A stretch of 12,528 bases of DNA from Methylomicrobium sp035916875 (GTDB taxonomy: Bacteria; Pseudomonadota; Gammaproteobacteria; Methylococcales; Methylomonadaceae). The notes beneath the pieces were generated by a model. That model had not been told where the DNA came from and did no database searches. It saw only the letters and a list, made by a program, of their open reading frames with translations. Shown here piece by piece: positions 1 to 6,083 of this stretch. The DNA is taken from contig NZ_JAXUHN010000012.1 in assembly GCF_035916875.1 (NCBI RefSeq), positions 1 through 12,528 on the forward strand, given 5' to 3'. The number at the start of each line of letters is the position of its first letter. Position 1 is the stretch's first letter. Made by a program: the position numbers and the translations under genes.

Positions 1-198
1 GAGATTCTGCACAAAATGGCCGATGCCTTGATGAAATGGGAAACGATCGACAAGAATCAGATCGACGATTTGATGGCCGGTCGCGATCCGCGTCCGCCGA
101 TGGACGATAACGATTCAGCGGGTCGGGCACGTCTGGAAAAATCGGATAAAGGCGAGGATAGAAGCGTCAATATCGGCAGCCCGATTGGACAGATTTAA
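1..198 (+). CDS. ftsH: ATP-dependent zinc metalloprotease FtsH, C-terminal end (partial)
   Basis: Only the last 65 codons are present; the frame is open from base 1 and ends in TAA at 196-198. The segment reading ALMKWETIDKNQIDDLMAGR followed by a DPRPP motif matches the end of the FtsH peptidase domain, where E. coli FtsH has ALMKYETIDAPQIDDLMARRDVRPP. After it comes a hydrophilic, Asp/Arg-rich tail of about 30 residues, the usual disordered FtsH C-terminus. FtsH is a membrane-anchored AAA+ protease that degrades misassembled membrane proteins and short-lived regulators. The AAA module and the zinc site lie outside the window. A strong terminator follows at once, so this is the last gene of its transcript. 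The family call rests on a short segment, but the motif is distinctive. Confidence 0.85.
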   Translation, partial: EILHKMADALMKWETIDKNQIDDLMAGRDPRPPMDDNDSAGRARLEKSDKGEDRSVNIGSPIGQI

Positions 199-259
199 GA
201 TTGGTTATGAGTCGGTCTCGACTTCCTGCATCGAGGCCAATGCATTTACTTTAAAAATA

Positions 260-286
260 GGGGGCGGCCCGAGCCGCCCCTTTTTT
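260..286 (+). terminator. Rho-independent terminator after ftsH
   Basis: A perfect 8-bp GC-only stem (GGGGCGGC at 261-268, GCCGCCCC at 273-280) with a CCGA loop is followed by six T. It lies 62 bases after the ftsH stop and ends 32 bases before the preferred queG start. Confidence 0.93.
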
Positions 287-318
287 AAACCTATTTGAAG
301 AGCGATTATTTCTATCCC

Positions 319-1407
319 ATGACGCTGCCAGCCGATCATAACAAGGAAATGCAACAATTGGCGGCACGTATCAAACAGTGGGGGATGGCGTTGGGTTTCC
401 AGCAGGTCGGCATTACCGATACCGATCTTCGGCAGGCAGAGCAGTATTTAACTGCCTGGCTTGATAAAAGATTTCATGGCGAAATGGAGTACATGCAACG
501 CCATGGGCTCAAGCGTAGCCGGCCGGACCTGTTGCGGCCCGGCACGTTACGGATCATCTCGGCGCGGATGGATTATTTATCCGAGCCTGCCGCCGTAATG
601 GACAAAAGCCTTGCCGATCCTTCCGAAGCGTATATTTCAAGGTACGCACTCGGCCGTGATTATCACAAACTGATACGCAACCGTCTGCAAAAATTAGCCG
701 ATAAAATCCACGCGGACATCGGTCCGTTCGGCTACCGCGCCTTCGTCGACAGCGCGCCGGTGCTCGAAAAGGCGCTGGCGGAAAAAGCGGGGCTCGGCTG
801 GATCGGAAAGCATTCCAACCTGATCAACCGCAAAGCCGGCTCTTGGTTTTTTCTGGGTGAAATCTATACCGATCTGCCGCTGCCGATCGACCAGCCCGCC
901 ACGCAACATTGCGGCTCCTGCACCGCCTGTCTGGACATTTGTCCAACCCAGGCGATCGTCGCCCCTTTTCAGGTCGATGCGCGGCGCTGCGTGTCGTATT
1001 TGACGATCGAACTCCATGGGTCGATTCCCGAGCCGCTGCGGCCGTTGATCGGCAACCGCATCTACGGCTGTGACGACTGCCAGTTGGTCTGCCCCTGGAA
1101 CCGGTTTGCCAAATTAACCGATGAAAACGATTTCAAACCGCGGCACAGGCTGAATACGCAACAATTGCTCAATGTGTTCGCTTGGAACGAGGAGACATTT
1201 TTGACTCGGACCGAAGGTTCGGCGATCAGAAGAATCGGCTTTGAGCGCTGGCTCAGAAACATCGCGGTCGCGCTCGGCAACGCGCGCCGTTCCGCGGAGA
1301 TTATCGCGGTGTTAATAGGCAAACTCGAGCATCCATCGGAGTTGGTCAAAGAGCATGTGCGTTGGGCTTTGGACAGGCAATTGGAAAATCGCGAAGACGC
1401 GGTATAG
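319..1407 (+). CDS. queG: Epoxyqueuosine reductase QueG
   Basis: QueG reduces epoxyqueuosine to queuosine in the wobble position of GUN-anticodon tRNAs, using cobalamin and two [4Fe-4S] clusters in the cytoplasm. The 362-residue product aligns along nearly its whole length with E. coli QueG (for example KQWGMALGFQQVGITDTDL near the N-terminus). Eight cluster cysteines are visible, at about residues 198, 201, 204, 208, 224, 251, 254 and 258, in motifs CGSCTACLDICP and CDDCQLVCPW. The likely catalytic Asp is in VDSAP at about 144. A conserved segment near 300 reads TEGSAIRRIGFERWLRNIAV. The C-terminus is slightly shorter than in E. coli (379 aa). The ATG at 319 fits the family N-terminus; an in-frame TTG at 295 would add 8 residues. 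Neither has a convincing Shine-Dalgarno sequence. The ftsH terminator lies directly upstream, so queG needs its own promoter or read-through. Confidence 0.96.
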   Translation: MTLPADHNKEMQQLAARIKQWGMALGFQQVGITDTDLRQAEQYLTAWLDKRFHGEMEYMQRHGLKRSRPDLLRPGTLRIISARMDYLSEPAAVMDKSLADPSEAYISRYALGRDYHKLIRNRLQKLADKIHADIGPFGYRAFVDSAPVLEKALAEKAGLGWIGKHSNLINRKAGSWFFLGEIYTDLPLPIDQPATQHCGSCTACLDICPTQAIVAPFQVDARRCVSYLTIELHGSIPEPLRPLIGNRIYGCDDCQLVCPWNRFAKLTDENDFKPRHRLNTQQLLNVFAWNEETFLTRTEGSAIRRIGFERWLRNIAVALGNARRSAEIIAVLIGKLEHPSELVKEHVRWALDRQLENREDAV

Positions 1408-1511
1408 CCGATTTTTACACCTCTTGTTGAAGAGGCGGCAGATGCTGTTTACGTTTGTGTGAACGATATAGGTGCCGTCTTTGGGCGACAAAAGCCGCGA
1501 ACGCGCCTAAA

Positions 1512-2066
1512 CTAGTTGACCGTATGTTCCTGGCAGATTTTTTCGCTATCGCTCTGGCTGAGTTGTTCCTTGGTCAAACCGCAGGTAAATCCGCCAGCTT
1601 CACGGGTAAAATATTTGCATGACTTGCATAAACCGAAGGTATGGGATTTATGCGCCTTTTGCAAAGCCAGTAGCGTTTGCGAGAAGACTTTTTCGGCATC
1701 GGTGTCTTCGTTCAATAAAGTCGAGGCTTGCCTGAATAAATCAGTCGATCGTGCGTCGGACAACATCGATTCACCTTCATTTAAAAGGCTCAGATGCACC
1801 ATGCGCCGGTCATTAATGTCGGTCATTTTCTTGATGTAGCCTTTTTTTTCCAACAACTGGAGGGTTTGCGAAACCGTGCCGCGCGTCATGCCTAGGTAGT
1901 TGGTTAATGCGGCTGGCGAATCGCTGTAACGGTTGCAGCGCGAAAGGTAATCCAGAACCTGAAAATGGACTGGCTGCAGGCCAAGTTCAGTGCATTTCTT
2001 GCGCTCCTCGGAACGTATCAATGCCGACATGCGTTCGATGACTTCAAATATGGCAATTCTTTCCAT
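1512..2066 (-). CDS. MarR-family winged-helix regulator with Cys-rich C-terminal tail
   Basis: MarR proteins are dimeric DNA-binding repressors, usually autoregulated from a divergent promoter. The 184-residue product has the typical MarR core: an N-terminal helix, a helix-turn-helix around residues 50-80 (ALTNYLGMTRGTVSQTLQLL) and a wing with the DINDRRMVHL signature. The last 40 residues carry four cysteines (about 147, 150, 162, 178) as CKSC-YF-x8-C-x15-C followed by EH; a plain MarR protein of about 145 residues would end before this. The tail could hold a metal ion or Fe-S cluster, or form disulfides; this is inference. The start is ATG at 2066; TTG at 2075 would add three residues and is about equally well placed after a weak GAG. 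The gene diverges from the DUF2024 gene and shares its regulatory region. The ligand and regulon cannot be told from the sequence. Confidence 0.9.
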   Translation of the reverse strand: MERIAIFEVIERMSALIRSEERKKCTELGLQPVHFQVLDYLSRCNRYSDSPAALTNYLGMTRGTVSQTLQLLEKKGYIKKMTDINDRRMVHLSLLNEGESMLSDARSTDLFRQASTLLNEDTDAEKVFSQTLLALQKAHKSHTFGLCKSCKYFTREAGGFTCGLTKEQLSQSDSEKICQEHTVN

Positions 2067-2091
2067 CACGCTCAAATTTACTCAAAAGTTC

Positions 2092-2119
2092 TTGACATTG
2101 ACGAGCATTATATCATACT
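2092..2119 (+). promoter_or_regulatory. Candidate sigma70 promoter reading toward the DUF2024 gene
   Basis: A perfect TTGACA at 2092-2097 is followed after 16 bp by CATACT (2114-2119; 4 of 6 matches to TATAAT). It overlaps the opposite-strand promoter almost base for base. Transcripts would start near 2126 and have a leader of about 170 bases before the DUF2024 start, including the hairpin at 2261-2285. Confidence 0.4.
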
Positions 2120-2134
2120 CTGTCAGCATATCGA
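2107..2134 (-). promoter_or_regulatory. Candidate sigma70 promoter of the marR-type gene
   Basis: On the minus strand a perfect TATAAT (2107-2112) lies 16 bp downstream of TCGATA (2129-2134), which matches 4 of 6 bases of the -35 consensus. Transcription would begin about 35 bases before the ATG at 2066. The -35 element falls inside the 13-bp palindrome at 2129-2141, as expected for autorepression. Confidence 0.5.
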
Positions 2135-2141
2135 ATCGATA
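2129..2141. promoter_or_regulatory. 13-bp palindrome TATCGA-A-TCGATA, candidate operator
   Basis: A perfect inverted repeat with 6-bp arms and one central base. It covers the candidate -35 of the marR-type gene and lies just downstream of the candidate plus-strand start point. The first 11 bases recur at 2285-2295, and an 8-bp version TATCGATA is at 2179-2186. Binding by the adjacent MarR protein is an inference from position. Confidence 0.45.
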
Positions 2142-2178
2142 CTATATAAAAAAGTCGTTTTTTTCTAGGGGAATTTTT

Positions 2179-2186
2179 TATCGATA
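2179..2186. promoter_or_regulatory. Short palindrome TATCGATA, possible accessory operator
   Basis: An 8-bp perfect palindrome built from the same TATCGA half-site as the 13-bp palindrome 38 bases away. Being short and AT-rich, it could occur by chance; it is listed because three such sites fall in the same 170-bp gap. Confidence 0.2.
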
Positions 2187-2260
2187 GCGACGGTTCGATT
2201 TTCTTGTAAGGCTTTGCAAAACTTTCAGTAATATCCTTTATTTTAAGCATTCTTGTTGCG

Positions 2261-2285
2261 CCGGTGGCTTGTCCACCGGTTTTTT
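2261..2285 (+). terminator. Intrinsic terminator or attenuator before the DUF2024 gene
   Basis: Stem CCGGTGG (2261-2267) and CCACCGG (2273-2279), loop CTTGT, then six T (2280-2285). This has all the parts of a Rho-independent terminator on the plus strand, yet ends only 11 bases before the DUF2024 ATG. It would stop transcripts from the candidate promoter near 2092, acting as a leader attenuator or as the 3' end of an RNA of about 160 bases. There is no T run on the opposite strand. Confidence 0.7.
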
Positions 2286-2296
2286 ATCGAATCGAC
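2285..2296. promoter_or_regulatory. Second copy of the TATCGAATCGA motif at the DUF2024 start
   Basis: TATCGAATCGAC repeats the first 11 bases of the 2129-2141 palindrome, with the last arm broken by C. It fills the space between the terminator T run and the ATG at 2297. A protein bound here would act as a roadblock; this is inference. Confidence 0.3.
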
Positions 2297-2563
2297 ATGA
2301 CTATATCACACGTATTTGACACTTACGCGAAAAAAACCAAAGGCGGCATCATGCATTTTGATGTCATCATCGATGAACAGGACCCGCAAAAAGCGTTGGA
2401 ATGCGCCAAACATTGGCTTGAAAGCATCGGCCAAGCCGACGCCGTGGTCACCCAGGAAACTTGCTACTTTTGTCATAGCGCCGAGGCACCGACCGAGATT
2501 CGGCGGCAGATCGACGACAAAGGCTATGCCATTTACAAGCTGGAAGGCTGCCCGAAAGATTAG
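2297..2563 (+). CDS. DUF2024 family small protein
   Basis: The 88-residue product matches DUF2024 as I recall it (the family with a solved structure from Nitrosomonas europaea): HVFDTY at the start, GGIMHFDV near residue 16, AKHWLESIG near 37, a CYFCH motif at 56-60 with SAEAP after it, and a KLEGCP ending. The function is unknown. Cysteines at 36, 56, 59 and 85 and His60 might bind a metal; CxxCH here is not a cytochrome c site because there is no signal peptide. The ATG at 2297 restores the conserved HVFDTY start, so a start at the internal ATG (2351) is unlikely. There is no clear Shine-Dalgarno sequence; the space is taken by a terminator hairpin. The TAG stop abuts the stop of the convergent rsgA gene with no base between. 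Confidence 0.85.
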   Translation: MTISHVFDTYAKKTKGGIMHFDVIIDEQDPQKALECAKHWLESIGQADAVVTQETCYFCHSAEAPTEIRRQIDDKGYAIYKLEGCPKD

Positions 2564-3448
2564 TTAACGTTTTAAAGGGATTTTTTCTTTAAGTTTCAGA
2601 AAACGCTGGTAACGAGAACTAGCAATTGTACCATTTTCGACAGCCGCCCGTATCGCGCAACCTTTGTCCTGCTCGTGCCGGCAGTCGTTGAATTGGCAAT
2701 TGCCGATAAACGGCCGAAATTCCCTGTAGCCATAGGCCAGTTCGGATGCGGACAAATCCGCTAGTCCAAAAATCGCGACGCCTGGACTGTCGATCAGGTC
2801 GCCGCCTTCCTTGAGATGGTACAAGGTCGCAGCGGTGGTTGTATGCCGGCCGAGTTTTGCAGATGCCGAAATCGTGTTGATTTTGATGTCCTTGTCCGGA
2901 ATGAATGCGTTGGTCAGCGAAGATTTGCCGACGCCGGATTGGCCGGCAAAGACGCTGACCTGGTTTTTTAATGCCTGTATTAATCGATCCAGACCCAGTC
3001 CGGTTTTCGCGCTGACTTTGTATATAGGGTAGCCCAATTCGGCATATACCGCGAGATCGTGCTCCGCTTCGTCCGTCAGCGGCAAATCGGCCTTGTTCAA
3101 AACGAGCGCCGCCTTGAAATTGCTGTTTTCGCATATCGCCAGATATTGATCGATCAACAGGCAGTCGTAATGCGGTTCCATCGCAAAAATAACGAACACC
3201 CTATCGATATTCGCGGCGACCGGCCGAGTTTTGCCATTCCGGGCAGGGCGCAGCAACACGGAATGTCTTGGCAGAATTTGTTCGATGCGGCCCTGGCCGG
3301 GGCCAGCCTCAGACCAGAGCACTTTGTCGCCGACCGTGACGGTATCCAGTTTTCTGAGGGGTTGGCAGAGAATGATTTGGCCGTGCCCCTCAACGGCGAT
3401 GCCTTGGCCCAAATGTGCTATCGCCAACCCTTCCTTGATTTCAGGCAC
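2564..3448 (-). CDS. rsgA: Small ribosomal subunit biogenesis GTPase RsgA
   Basis: RsgA (YjeQ/EngC) is a ribosome-stimulated GTPase that helps the 30S subunit mature. The 294-residue product has its domain order: an OB-fold up to about residue 75, then a circularly permuted GTPase domain with G4 (NKAD, 118-121) before G1 (GQSGVGKSS, 169-177), switch segment GRHTTT (200-205) and G3 (DSPG, 220-223). A zinc-finger-like C-terminal part follows (C251, C256, H258, C264). It starts with GTG at 3446-3448, sharing one base with the TAG of the upstream protease gene, so translational coupling is likely. The N-terminus is shorter than in E. coli RsgA (350 aa), lacking the basic N-terminal extension, as in many orthologs. 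No terminator separates it from the convergent DUF2024 gene. Confidence 0.97.
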   Translation of the reverse strand: MPEIKEGLAIAHLGQGIAVEGHGQIILCQPLRKLDTVTVGDKVLWSEAGPGQGRIEQILPRHSVLLRPARNGKTRPVAANIDRVFVIFAMEPHYDCLLIDQYLAICENSNFKAALVLNKADLPLTDEAEHDLAVYAELGYPIYKVSAKTGLGLDRLIQALKNQVSVFAGQSGVGKSSLTNAFIPDKDIKINTISASAKLGRHTTTAATLYHLKEGGDLIDSPGVAIFGLADLSASELAYGYREFRPFIGNCQFNDCRHEQDKGCAIRAAVENGTIASSRYQRFLKLKEKIPLKR

Positions 3449-4698
3449 TACTGAGCCGCCATTTTCGATTCCAGATGTGCAATCCGTATCGCCGCCGGCG
3501 GATGACTGTAATGAAATGCCGAATACAAAGGATCTGGGGTCAGCGTGCTGGCGTTTTCTTCATACAGTTTGACCAGACCGCTGATCATTTTGGTTGCCTG
3601 GGCATGGTCGGCCGCGAAGCTGTCCGCTTCGAATTCAAACTTGCGTTGGAAAAAAGCGCTGATCGGCTGCATGAAGAACGTGAATGCAGGCGATACCAGC
3701 ATGAATAGCAGCAAGGCGGCTGCATGAGAGGGTTGCTGAACGCCGAGGCCCGTATAAAACCAAGATTGATCGATCAGCCAGCCGAGGATGCCGAGGCTGA
3801 TCAGGCTCATCACCGCTGTCGCGATCAACATCTTGATCACATGCTTGCATTTGAAGTGTCCCAGCTCATGGGCCAGCACCGCTTCGAGCTCTTCATCATC
3901 GAGCGAATTAATCAGAGTGTCGAAAAACACGATCCGCTTGTTGTTGCCTAGCCCGGTGAAATAGGCGTTGCCGTGGCCGGAACGTTTGGAACCGTCCATC
4001 ACAAAAATGCCCTGGCTGTTGAAACCGCAGCGGTCCAGCAGTTTTTGAATCCGGTTCTTCAACGAGCCGTCTTCCATCGGCGTAAATTTGTTGAACAACG
4101 GCGCGATTACGGTAGGAAACAACCAACTCATCAGCAACGAAAAGCTCATCATGATTGCCCATGCCCAGAGCCACCAAAACGATCCGACATTGTCCATCAC
4201 CCACAAAATCAGTGCCAACAGCGGCATGCCGATCGCCGCGCCCAGCGCCAGCTGCAAGGCATGATCTTTGAAAAACTGTCCGAGCGTGCTTTTGTTGAAA
4301 CCGAATTTTTCTTCGATCACGAAGGTTTGATACAGGCTGGTTGGCAATTCCAGCAGGGTCATGACCAGAAAGACCGTTGCGATCGCCGCGACTCCGGAGG
4401 GGATCGATGATTCTATCGTCGAGGACCAAAACGTGAACACCTGATTGATGCCACCGCCCAGTGTCAGTACCAACAATAACACCAAGCCGAAAATACTGTC
4501 GAAGTCGCCGAGTTTGCCTTTTGCAACCGTATAGTCCGCCGCTTTTTGATGCGCGGCCAGCGGCACCGACTTGGCGAAAGCAGCGGGAACCTCGCCGCGG
4601 TGCGCCAGCACATACGCAGCCTGCCGTCTGGATAGCCAGAATTGCAGCGAGTAGGAAATAATCAGCGCGACGATGAAAATAACGGTAAAAATATTCAT
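3448..4698 (-). CDS. M48 family (Ste24-like) integral membrane metalloprotease
   Basis: This 416-residue protein is a zinc endopeptidase of the Ste24/CAAX protease 1 type. The zinc site HELGH is at 277-281, with the downstream glutamate in EFEAD (E355), which fits the third zinc ligand of ZMPSTE24. Conserved Ste24 segments include EEKFGFNKST near 130, APLFNKFTP near 200 and KRSGHGNAYFTG near 238. Hydrophobic segments lie near 3-21, 68-90, 101-120, 150-168, 172-195, 288-310 and 326-345. Bacteria lack prenylated CAAX proteins, so the substrate is unknown; membrane-protein quality control is plausible by analogy with HtpX. It is cotranscribed with rsgA and divergent from orn across 98 bp. No clear Shine-Dalgarno sequence precedes the ATG. 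Confidence 0.93.
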   Translation of the reverse strand: MNIFTVIFIVALIISYSLQFWLSRRQAAYVLAHRGEVPAAFAKSVPLAAHQKAADYTVAKGKLGDFDSIFGLVLLLVLTLGGGINQVFTFWSSTIESSIPSGVAAIATVFLVMTLLELPTSLYQTFVIEEKFGFNKSTLGQFFKDHALQLALGAAIGMPLLALILWVMDNVGSFWWLWAWAIMMSFSLLMSWLFPTVIAPLFNKFTPMEDGSLKNRIQKLLDRCGFNSQGIFVMDGSKRSGHGNAYFTGLGNNKRIVFFDTLINSLDDEELEAVLAHELGHFKCKHVIKMLIATAVMSLISLGILGWLIDQSWFYTGLGVQQPSHAAALLLFMLVSPAFTFFMQPISAFFQRKFEFEADSFAADHAQATKMISGLVKLYEENASTLTPDPLYSAFHYSHPPAAIRIAHLESKMAAQ

Positions 4699-4731
4699 GG
4701 TTATCTGGTTATAATCGTTTATTCTAAGAAA

Positions 4732-4760
4732 TAGCCATACAGATTCGCCAATGCTACACT
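4732..4760 (+). promoter_or_regulatory. Candidate promoter of orn
   Basis: TAGCCA (4732-4737) and TACACT (4755-4760) each match 4 of 6 consensus bases with a 17-bp spacer. They lie in the 98-bp divergent gap, about 30 bases before the ribosome binding site of orn. This is pattern matching only. Confidence 0.35.
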
Positions 4761-4796
4761 AATCGGCACTTTATGAAAATAATGGAGAGACATTAA

Positions 4797-5363
4797 ATGG
4801 CGCAGGATTCGGATCGTCTTATTTGGATTGACCTCGAAATGACCGGATTAAATCCCGACCAGGATGTAATTATCGAGATTGCGACGATCGTTACCGACAA
4901 GGATCTGGCGATCTTGGCGCAGGGGCCGGTGATCGCAGTCCATCAGTCCGATGCGGCGCTGGCGGCGATGGACGACTGGAATCAACAGCATCACGGCCAA
5001 TCCGGCCTAGTCGAACGCGTAAAAGCATCTGAAATCGATACTGCGGAAGCCGAGCGGCAGACGCTTGAGTTTTTGAAGCAATGGGTTCCCGAAAGAACCT
5101 CGCCAATGTGCGGCAATACGATAGGGCAGGATCGGCGTTTTTTATGCCGTTACATGCCCCGGCTGGAAGCTTTTTTTCACTACCGCAGCATCGATGTTTC
5201 GACGCTGAAGGAGTTGGCCGCGCGCTGGGCGCCGGAAATCAAGGACGGCTTCAACAAGGTTTCCACGCACCGCGCGCTGGACGACATCAAGGAATCGATC
5301 GACGAACTTCACTATTACCGGGAGCATTTCATCGCTCCCCAATTTGCCGCCAAGCGCGGTTGA
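4797..5363 (+). CDS. orn: Oligoribonuclease
   Basis: Orn is a 3'-5' exoribonuclease that finishes mRNA decay by degrading dinucleotides, including the pGpG from cyclic-di-GMP turnover; it is essential in many gammaproteobacteria. The 188-residue product has full family length and the DEDDh residues: D12 and E14 in WIDLEMTGLNP, D112 in GNTIGQDRRFL, H158 and D163 in STHRALDDI. A GGAGAG ribosome binding site (4784-4789) lies 7 bases before the ATG. It heads a run of same-strand genes; crcB begins 12 bases after its stop. Nothing unusual is seen in the protein. Confidence 0.97.
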   Translation: MAQDSDRLIWIDLEMTGLNPDQDVIIEIATIVTDKDLAILAQGPVIAVHQSDAALAAMDDWNQQHHGQSGLVERVKASEIDTAEAERQTLEFLKQWVPERTSPMCGNTIGQDRRFLCRYMPRLEAFFHYRSIDVSTLKELAARWAPEIKDGFNKVSTHRALDDIKESIDELHYYREHFIAPQFAAKRG

Positions 5364-5375
5364 CGAACGCGTGAC

Positions 5376-6083
5376 ATGAATCAATTGATCGTGATCGCGC
5401 TGGGCGGCGCTTGCGGTTCGGTGGTGCGATTTCTGGTATCGACCGGCGTATATCAGTGGCTGGGACGGGGCTTTCCTTACGGTACGCTGACGGTGAATGT
5501 GATCGGTTCGTTTTTGATCGGCCTGTTGGCCGAAGCATTGATTCTGCAACGGGTCGCGTTCGCGCTCGAATACCGTGCCGCGATTTTGGTCGGCTTTCTT
5601 GGCGGATTTACGACTTTTTCGAGCTTTTCGCTCGAAACGATTTATCTGATCGAACAGGGGGCATTTTCGAAGGCCGCGGCCAATATCGCACTCAGCGTTT
5701 TTGCCTGCCTGTTGGCGGTTTGGGTGGGTCTTTTGGCCGGCAGATCGCTCTATTATTATTCGGCCGGCATGATTCATTGGCAGGATGGCGCGTTCCCCTA
5801 TGCGATCGTGATCGCGAATGCGTTGGTCGCGTTCTTAATCGGAATCGTTGCCGCGATCCTGTTACAGCGCGTCGAAATCGTCGTCGAATATCGCGCCGCG
5901 ATGATGGTAATCATGGCCGGCGTCTTTTTAACGTTGTCAGGCTTATATGTGGTTCTCTATCTGCTCGAACATGGTTATGCGCTGGAGACCCACCCCAATC
6001 TAGTATTGGGGGTGTTTACCGGCAACGGGTTGTTTTGTTTGCTTTTGTTATGGCTCGGTCTGGTCGCGGGTGAACGGATATGA
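5376..6083 (+). CDS. crcB: Fused double-domain CrcB/Fluc fluoride channel
   Basis: CrcB (Fluc) exports toxic fluoride; typical bacterial proteins are about 125 residues with four helices and work as antiparallel dimers. This product has 235 residues. Residues 1-125 are a standard CrcB domain: GGACGSVVRF in helix 1, N41 in helix 2, and the Phe-box motif GGFTTFSSFSLE at 76-87. Residues 139-235 repeat it from helix 2 onward: FPY at 33 and 140, N at 41 and 148, FLIG at 46 and 153, EYRAA at 65 and 171. The second copy lacks helix 1 and has GVFLTLSGL where the first has GGFTTFSSF. Seven helices are predicted. The 3' end overlaps the DUF190 gene by 4 bases (ATGA). No room exists for a fluoride riboswitch right before the start, and no strong Shine-Dalgarno sequence is seen. 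Confidence 0.92.
   Translation: MNQLIVIALGGACGSVVRFLVSTGVYQWLGRGFPYGTLTVNVIGSFLIGLLAEALILQRVAFALEYRAAILVGFLGGFTTFSSFSLETIYLIEQGAFSKAAANIALSVFACLLAVWVGLLAGRSLYYYSAGMIHWQDGAFPYAIVIANALVAFLIGIVAAILLQRVEIVVEYRAAMMVIMAGVFLTLSGLYVVLYLLEHGYALETHPNLVLGVFTGNGLFCLLLLWLGLVAGERI

Noticed and set aside
1408..1511. Inverted repeat CCTCTT-GTTG-AAGAGG (1420-1435) between queG and the marR-type gene as a bidirectional terminator
   Set aside because: The stem is only 6 bp and neither strand has a T run after it. A short open minus-strand stretch here has no proper start and no recognised match.
2264..2296. Upstream extension of the DUF2024 gene from 2264
   Set aside because: The extra residues come from the terminator hairpin and are not part of the family N-terminus, which begins at the ATG at 2297.
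2462..2476. CxxCH in the DUF2024 protein as a cytochrome c haem site
   Set aside because: No signal peptide and the motif is a regular part of this cytoplasmic family.
5142..5777. 211-codon minus-strand frame across orn and crcB
   Set aside because: Arg/Gln-rich shadow of two well-supported plus-strand genes.
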